NCBI GenBank assembly: GCA_021813225.1
Contig: JAKALH010000070.1
Location: 1 to 10,086 of the forward strand
From: Chloroflexota bacterium
GTDB lineage: Bacteria > Chloroflexota > Anaerolineae > J036 > Brachytrichaceae
Length of the DNA stretch: 10,086 nucleotides
Reading direction: 5' to 3'
Numbering within the stretch: position 1 is the stretch's first letter; every line of letters starts with the position of its first letter. The notes beneath the pieces were generated by a model, which had not been told where the DNA came from, made no database searches, and was given only the letters and a program-made list of their open reading frames with translations. This document shows, one piece after another, positions 6,461 through 10,086 of the stretch. The translations under genes were made by a program, and so were the position numbers.

Positions 6461-7162
6461 ATGACACATCTGCAAGGCGCCGCACGCGCCGGCTACATTC
6501 GCGATATGTTTGCGCGCATTTCGCGGCGCTACGACCTGATGAACCGGCTGATAAGCGCCGGACAGGATGGTGCGTGGCGGCGCGCCGTGATCGCTGCCGC
6601 GCGAGTTCCTCACGGCGGCCGCGTTCTGGATGTCGCGACCGGCACCGGCGACATGCTGGTTGAGGCGTTGAGGCAGGCCCCCGACACACTCGCCGTCGGC
6701 AGTGACTTCACCGTTGAGATGATGCAGGTCGGCCAGGCCAAACCCGGCACGCAGCGGATTCAATGGTGTGCAGCGGATGCGCACCATCTGCCTTACCGCG
6801 ATGAAACGTTCGATGCAGTCACCAGCGGATTCGGTGTGCGCAACTTCATCGACCGGGAGGCCGCGTTTCGCGAGCAGCGCCGTGTGCTCAAAACAGGCGG
6901 CCGTGTCATCTGCCTGGAAATCAGCAAGCCGCCCCGTAACCTGTTGCGGCCTCTCTTCCTGCTGTACTTCAACCGCCTGGTGCCGGTTGCCGGCGGAATC
7001 ATCAGCGGCGAACGCGATGCTTATATTTACCTGCCGCAGTCGGTTAACGAGTTTCTGACGCCGGATGAACTGAAGGCGACCATGCTGCGCGCCGGTTTCC
7101 GCGAAGTCGCCTACCGCCGGCTGATGCTGGGAACCGTCGCCATCCACACCGGGTTGAAGTAG
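6461..7162 (+). CDS. menG: Demethylmenaquinone methyltransferase (UbiE/MenG)
   Basis: The protein is an S-adenosylmethionine-dependent C-methyltransferase that converts demethylmenaquinone to menaquinone, the last step of the pathway. Its 233 residues match the UbiE length. Visible motifs are YDLMNRLIS (24-32, UbiE signature 1), the SAM-binding LDVATGTGD (56-64), acidic D82 ending strand 2, GFGVRNF (123-129), RVLKTGGRVICLEIS (141-155, signature 2), YLPQSV (190-195) and the C-terminal GTVAIHTG. The ATG at 6461 is chosen because homologous sequence begins with GAARAGYIRDMF. A GTG at 6422 is in frame but adds unconserved residues. No strong Shine-Dalgarno is seen. It lies 43 bases after the permease gene on the same strand and so probably in one transcript. 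The decarboxylase and prenyltransferase upstream support a menaquinone rather than a ubiquinone role. Confidence 0.92.
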   Translation: MTHLQGAARAGYIRDMFARISRRYDLMNRLISAGQDGAWRRAVIAAARVPHGGRVLDVATGTGDMLVEALRQAPDTLAVGSDFTVEMMQVGQAKPGTQRIQWCAADAHHLPYRDETFDAVTSGFGVRNFIDREAAFREQRRVLKTGGRVICLEISKPPRNLLRPLFLLYFNRLVPVAGGIISGERDAYIYLPQSVNEFLTPDELKATMLRAGFREVAYRRLMLGTVAIHTGLK

Positions 7163-7192
7163 ATGACAACGGATGATCGGTGGAACGGGCGC

Positions 7193-8191
7193 TCAGGCAG
7201 CAGACAGGTTGCCGCGGCGCGCCATCAATGCCGCACCGACGATGCCCGCTGAACCACCCAGTTTTGACTCAACAATGCTGACCTGCTCGATGCGCGTTTT
7301 ATTCAACATGTACTGCTTCGCCACGGTTCGCACCGGAGCCAGCATCCATTCTCCCAGCGCTTCAAAGACGCCGCCGCCATAGATCAGCATTTCAGGGTCG
7401 AGGGCATTGAGCAGCGTTGCCGCATGCAGGCCCAGATAGTGCGCCGCGCGATGCAGTATTTCGATGGTCAGGGCATCGCCCTTATCGACGGCCTTCGCCA
7501 GGATGCTGCTGGTGAATTTGGCGTTGATATCCGTGACCAGTTGCGGCAGCACGCTGTCGCGGCCGGCGGCCATCGCATCGCGCAGGTCACGCTCAATCGC
7601 GGCGCGGCTGGCAATCGCCTCAATACTGCCGCGCACACCGCCACCCACGGCGTAGGGGCCGTCTGCCATGACCACCATGTGGCCGATCTCGCCCGCGCTG
7701 CCGCGGCTGCCGGTATAGATCTGACCGTCGATGACGATGCCGCCGCCGATGCCGGTGCCGACAAAAACCGCCGCAAAATTCTTGACCCCGCGTCCAACGC
7801 CGGCCAGTTGCTCGCCAAACGTAGCCACGCGCACATCATTCGATATCATCACAGGAACATCGTGCCACTGCCGCAACGCCTTGCCGACGTCGATGTTCAC
7901 CCACCCCGGCATGTTGGTGCCGCTGACGACAACCCCGCGCGCGGTATCAATGACCCCCGGCGCGCCCAGACCGACAGCCTTGATTTCGCTCAGGTCGGCG
8001 CCGGCGGCATCGGCGGCTTCCTGCATCGTTTTAATGATCCGCTTGAGCACCGCATCCGCACCTTCTTCCGATTGTGTGCGCTTCTTGGCCGAACCGATAA
8101 CGCTGCCATCTTCAGCGACGACCGCAGCCAATATCTTGGTGCCGCCGAGATCGACGCCGACGGTGTAATCGGATCTGGTTTTCTTTGCCAC
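7193..8191 (-). CDS. ROK-family sugar kinase (glucokinase-like) without the usual zinc site
   Basis: ROK kinases phosphorylate glucose, N-acetylated amino sugars or similar sugars with ATP. This one has 332 residues from a GTG at 8191. That start is preferred because GAGAGGAGA lies just upstream; the TTG at 8212 would place this site inside the gene. Motifs are DLGGTK (14-19, phosphate binding), GLGAPGVID (74-82), the SND segment with N118 and likely catalytic base D119, VGTGIGGG (144-151), and GEIGH (167-171) with sugar-contacting E168 and H171. The usual CxCGxxGCLE zinc motif is replaced by AVGGGVRGSIE (181-191). E191 is kept but all three cysteines are gone. No N-terminal DNA-binding helix-turn-helix is present, so it is a kinase rather than a repressor. 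It lies 42 bases after the MFS gene, likely in the same operon. The sugar substrate is unknown. Confidence 0.88.
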   Translation of the reverse strand: MAKKTRSDYTVGVDLGGTKILAAVVAEDGSVIGSAKKRTQSEEGADAVLKRIIKTMQEAADAAGADLSEIKAVGLGAPGVIDTARGVVVSGTNMPGWVNIDVGKALRQWHDVPVMISNDVRVATFGEQLAGVGRGVKNFAAVFVGTGIGGGIVIDGQIYTGSRGSAGEIGHMVVMADGPYAVGGGVRGSIEAIASRAAIERDLRDAMAAGRDSVLPQLVTDINAKFTSSILAKAVDKGDALTIEILHRAAHYLGLHAATLLNALDPEMLIYGGGVFEALGEWMLAPVRTVAKQYMLNKTRIEQVSIVESKLGGSAGIVGAALMARRGNLSAA

Positions 8192-8193
8192 GT

Positions 8194-8205
8194 TGGTTCT
8201 CCTCT
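8194..8205 (-). promoter_or_regulatory. Strong ribosome-binding site deciding the ROK kinase start
   Basis: On the - strand GAGAGGAGAACC precedes the GTG at 8191, with seven bases between AGGAG and the start codon. It is the best Shine-Dalgarno sequence in the window and favours GTG 8191 over TTG 8212. Confidence 0.7.
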
Positions 8206-8233
8206 CGATCAAGAATGCCCTTTCTGTTCGATT

Positions 8234-9493
8234 TTACGCTGAACCACCGACTGAAGCAGCGGCAGGCTGAGGGCGGCTCCCGGTGCTGCGGGAGCCGCCT
8301 TCGCGTCCGCCAGGGCGCGGCAGCAGAAAAACGAACGACACGGCAAACAGCGCGACAACACCGCAGATGCCGAACGCAGTGCGCAATCCCAGCGCGTCGG
8401 CCAGTGCGCCGACGATGATCGTAATAAGCGAGCCGCCGACGAACTCAAGCGCCATGTACGCGCCATTGGCGGTGGCCGGGTGGTCACGCCCATTTTCCTG
8501 CACCAGCGCCAGTAGAACCGGCGACGTGCTGTTGGACATGAAACCCAGCAGGAACAGCACCGGCAGCACGATCCAGCCCCGTACGTTCAGAAAGAGAAAC
8601 ATAAATAGCGGCGACAGGATGAGCACGGCACTGAGCACCCGCTTTCGCCCCAGTCTGTCGCTGACTGTGCCAGTGAGCAGAGAGCCGATAGCGCCTGCCA
8701 GCATCAGGACTGACAACGCCCCGCCGGCCTGCAGCAGGCTGTCGCCCTCGCGCGTCAGGAGTGTGGGCAGATAGGTTGACAACGCAACGCCCACGAACGA
8801 GCGCGTCAAGATGATCCCGGCTATCGGCAGAAGAACGCGCCGCAGTTCCACCCAGGTTTGCGCCCATGCGCCGCCCCGCCGCGCTGTATGGGGCGCTTCG
8901 AGCTTGCGCGTGCGCCAGTACAGGATGACGGACGCGCCGACGCCCAGTGGAATCAGACGCCAGATGCCTTCCAGCCCCCACAGGGACACCGCGCCGACAG
9001 CAATCAGCGGGCCCAGCGTGCGCGCCAGCTCGCCGCCCATCATCAACACGCTCATGCCCAGCCCAACCCGGCGCCCGGTGCTGCGCGCGACCAGCACCGG
9101 CGTTGGTGTATGCCAGCTCGCGCTGCTGATGCCGGCCACGACCAGCAGTATCGCGAGCACAGTGTAGGTCGGCGCGATCCCGATCAGGCTCATGGCGATA
9201 GCCGTGGCCGTCGGCGCAATGATAGCCAGCCAGCGCAGGCTGATGCGGTCGCCGATCATCCCCAGCACAGGATTGATGATGGACGGCAGGCTCTGCAGCG
9301 CCGAGAGCGAGCCTGCCAGTGTCAATGTCAGGCCGAGTTTCGCGATCAGGAGCGGCAGAAGCGGCGACAGGAAGCTGGCGAATGCGTCATGCACGAAATG
9401 CCCGCCGGCTATTGTGACGACGGCGACAGGGTCGTTCCGGGTACTATCCGGCGATGCGGTGGCGGTGCGGGCGGGTGCGTTGGCGGTTGTCAT
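8234..9493 (-). CDS. Major facilitator superfamily transporter, fosmidomycin-resistance-like (Fsr)
   Basis: The 419-residue protein has about twelve hydrophobic segments. MFS motif A appears twice: GMIGDRISLR (78-87) after the second segment, and GTVSDRLGRKR (275-285) in the second half. The opening GGHFVHDAFASFLSPLLPLL (30-49) and the segment around MMGGELARTLGPL (151-163) resemble the Fsr group of drug exporters, so efflux of a small molecule is plausible, but sugar uptake cannot be excluded. The first 20 residues are Ala/Thr-rich and polar. The last 27 (393-419) are a Gly/Ser/Pro/Arg-rich tail, partly encoded by a strong inverted repeat. The ATG at 9493 has no clear Shine-Dalgarno. The ROK kinase gene follows after 42 bases. 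The opposite-strand gene at 9565 is divergent. Confidence 0.85.
   Translation of the reverse strand: MTTANAPARTATASPDSTRNDPVAVVTIAGGHFVHDAFASFLSPLLPLLIAKLGLTLTLAGSLSALQSLPSIINPVLGMIGDRISLRWLAIIAPTATAIAMSLIGIAPTYTVLAILLVVAGISSASWHTPTPVLVARSTGRRVGLGMSVLMMGGELARTLGPLIAVGAVSLWGLEGIWRLIPLGVGASVILYWRTRKLEAPHTARRGGAWAQTWVELRRVLLPIAGIILTRSFVGVALSTYLPTLLTREGDSLLQAGGALSVLMLAGAIGSLLTGTVSDRLGRKRVLSAVLILSPLFMFLFLNVRGWIVLPVLFLLGFMSNSTSPVLLALVQENGRDHPATANGAYMALEFVGGSLITIIVGALADALGLRTAFGICGVVALFAVSFVFLLPRPGGREGGSRSTGSRPQPAAASVGGSA
8272..8299. repeat. 11-bp perfect hairpin inside the 3' end of the MFS gene
   Basis: Arms 8272-8282 and 8289-8299 are exact reverse complements (GGCGGCTCCCG with CGGGAGCCGCC), with a 6-base loop. 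The hairpin encodes residues 399-408 in the hydrophilic tail of the MFS protein. No T-run follows on either strand, so it is not a simple rho-independent terminator. It could stabilise the upstream message or lower expression of the downstream kinase. Confidence 0.6.
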
Positions 9494-9564
9494 GGCTGGC
9501 AGAAGTATACCGGCACCTGTCTATTGCCGTTGCCGCGTACAATGACGGCGAGGTGAATGGGAGT
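9494..9564. promoter_or_regulatory. Divergent intergenic region between the MFS and TIM-barrel genes
   Basis: These 71 bases must hold the promoters of both divergent genes unless the right-hand gene is read from elsewhere. TATACT on the - strand (9509-9504) and TACAAT on the + strand (9538-9543) each match five of six -10 bases. Neither has a good -35 box at normal spacing. TATACT would give an almost leaderless MFS message. GAGGTGA (9550-9556) is the likely ribosome-binding site for the gene at 9565. Confidence 0.35.
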
Positions 9565-10086
9565 ATGAAATACGCCTTCATGAGTTTTTCGTGCCCGCAG
9601 GCCAGCCTGCAGGACATGCTGGCGATGGCCGCACGTTACGGGTATGACGCAATCGAACTGCGCGCCGATGCCGGGCACCAGCATGGCGTCGAGCCGCATA
9701 TCAACGCTGCCGAGCGACAGGCGATTCGCCGCGCAGTCGAGCACGCCGGCATTCCCATCTGCTGCATCGCCACGTCGTGCCAGTACGCCAACCCTGCCGC
9801 CACTTTCGCGCAACTCGATCTGACACGGCGCTGCATCGACCTCGCTGCCGACCTTGGCGTACCGCGCTTGCGCACGTTCGGCGGGCGATTGCCGACGGGA
9901 CTGACCAGAGAGCAAGCCATCGACACAGTCGCTGTGTCACTGGCATCCGTTGCGGACTACGCCCGCGAGCGGGGCGTCGTGATCTGCGTTGAGACACACG
10001 ATGACTGGTGCAATCCGCAACATCTGGCAGAAGTCATGCGGCGCGTCAACCATTCCGCCATCGCGGTTAACTGGGACATCATGCAC
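9565..10086 (+). CDS. Sugar phosphate isomerase/epimerase-like TIM-barrel protein (3' end outside window)
   Basis: A reading frame of 174 codons is open from the ATG at 9565 to the window edge, without a stop. GAGGTGA lies eight bases before the start. The protein reads MKYAFMSFSCPQASLQDMLAMA, then RYGYDAIELRAD (24-35), then AAERQAIRRAVEHAGIPICCIATS and RCIDLAADLGVPRLRTFGG, with VICVETHDDW (142-151) and AVNWDIMH at the edge. (The segments are quoted separately.) This is the pattern of the AP_endonuc_2/xylose isomerase-like superfamily: 'G(Y/F)D.IELR' in strand 2, a 'lGvp.lr.fgg' strand and a conserved Glu in 'vETHd' that binds metal. About two thirds of a typical 260-290-residue protein is present. 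Members include IolE, hydroxypyruvate isomerase and tagatose epimerases; which one cannot be told. It is divergent from the MFS-ROK unit, possibly in the same carbohydrate pathway. Confidence 0.85.
   Translation, partial: MKYAFMSFSCPQASLQDMLAMAARYGYDAIELRADAGHQHGVEPHINAAERQAIRRAVEHAGIPICCIATSCQYANPAATFAQLDLTRRCIDLAADLGVPRLRTFGGRLPTGLTREQAIDTVAVSLASVADYARERGVVICVETHDDWCNPQHLAEVMRRVNHSAIAVNWDIMH

Noticed and set aside
7163..7192. Terminator between the convergent ubiE and ROK genes
   Set aside because: The 30-base spacer shows no stem of useful length and no T-run on either strand.
7424..8242. 272-codon open frame on the + strand opposite the ROK kinase
   Set aside because: It is antisense to a gene with full ROK motifs. 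The translation has biased Ala/Asp/Arg/His composition and no motif.
8858..9556. 232-codon open frame on the + strand opposite the MFS gene
   Set aside because: The translation is a low-complexity Arg/Gln/Ala/His product of GC-rich antisense reading, whereas the - strand encodes a clean twelve-segment transporter.

Overview
The window looks like part of a chromosome of a GC-rich, anaerobic or facultative bacterium that makes menaquinone. The most likely group is Chloroflexota. That placement rests only on how the UbiD/UbiA/UbiE proteins, the small zinc-ribbon protein and the gene order read to me, with no database search, so treat it as a guess. There is no rRNA, tRNA, CRISPR array, insertion sequence or phage gene.

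Left part (1-5042, + strand): the C-terminal half of the ferrous iron transporter FeoB runs in from the left edge. Ten bases after it comes a UbiD-type decarboxylase, then a UbiA-type prenyltransferase. Both fit the late steps of the futalosine menaquinone pathway (MqnL and MqnP). Next come a lipoprotein substrate-binding protein of the NMT1/SsuA type and its ABC ATPase. A hairpin followed by a T-run closes this block right at the ATPase stop codon.

Middle (5043-7162): a small zinc-ribbon protein gene on the - strand sits between the ATPase and the permease of the same ABC importer. It has a good Shine-Dalgarno sequence and a near-consensus promoter that overlaps the permease start. The permease is followed after 43 bases by a UbiE/MenG methyltransferase, the last step of menaquinone synthesis. 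The layout is therefore decarboxylase, prenyltransferase, ABC importer, methyltransferase: an importer of unknown substrate embedded among quinone genes. This is the most interesting feature of the window.

Right part (7193-10086): an MFS exporter-like gene and a ROK-family sugar kinase form a two-gene unit on the - strand. The kinase has lost the three cysteines of the usual ROK zinc site. Divergent from them, a sugar-phosphate isomerase/epimerase-like TIM-barrel gene runs off the right edge. These three may form a small carbohydrate unit unrelated to the quinone genes.

All spacers are short. The longest gene-free stretch is 128 bases (5543-5670) and is described under its own features.
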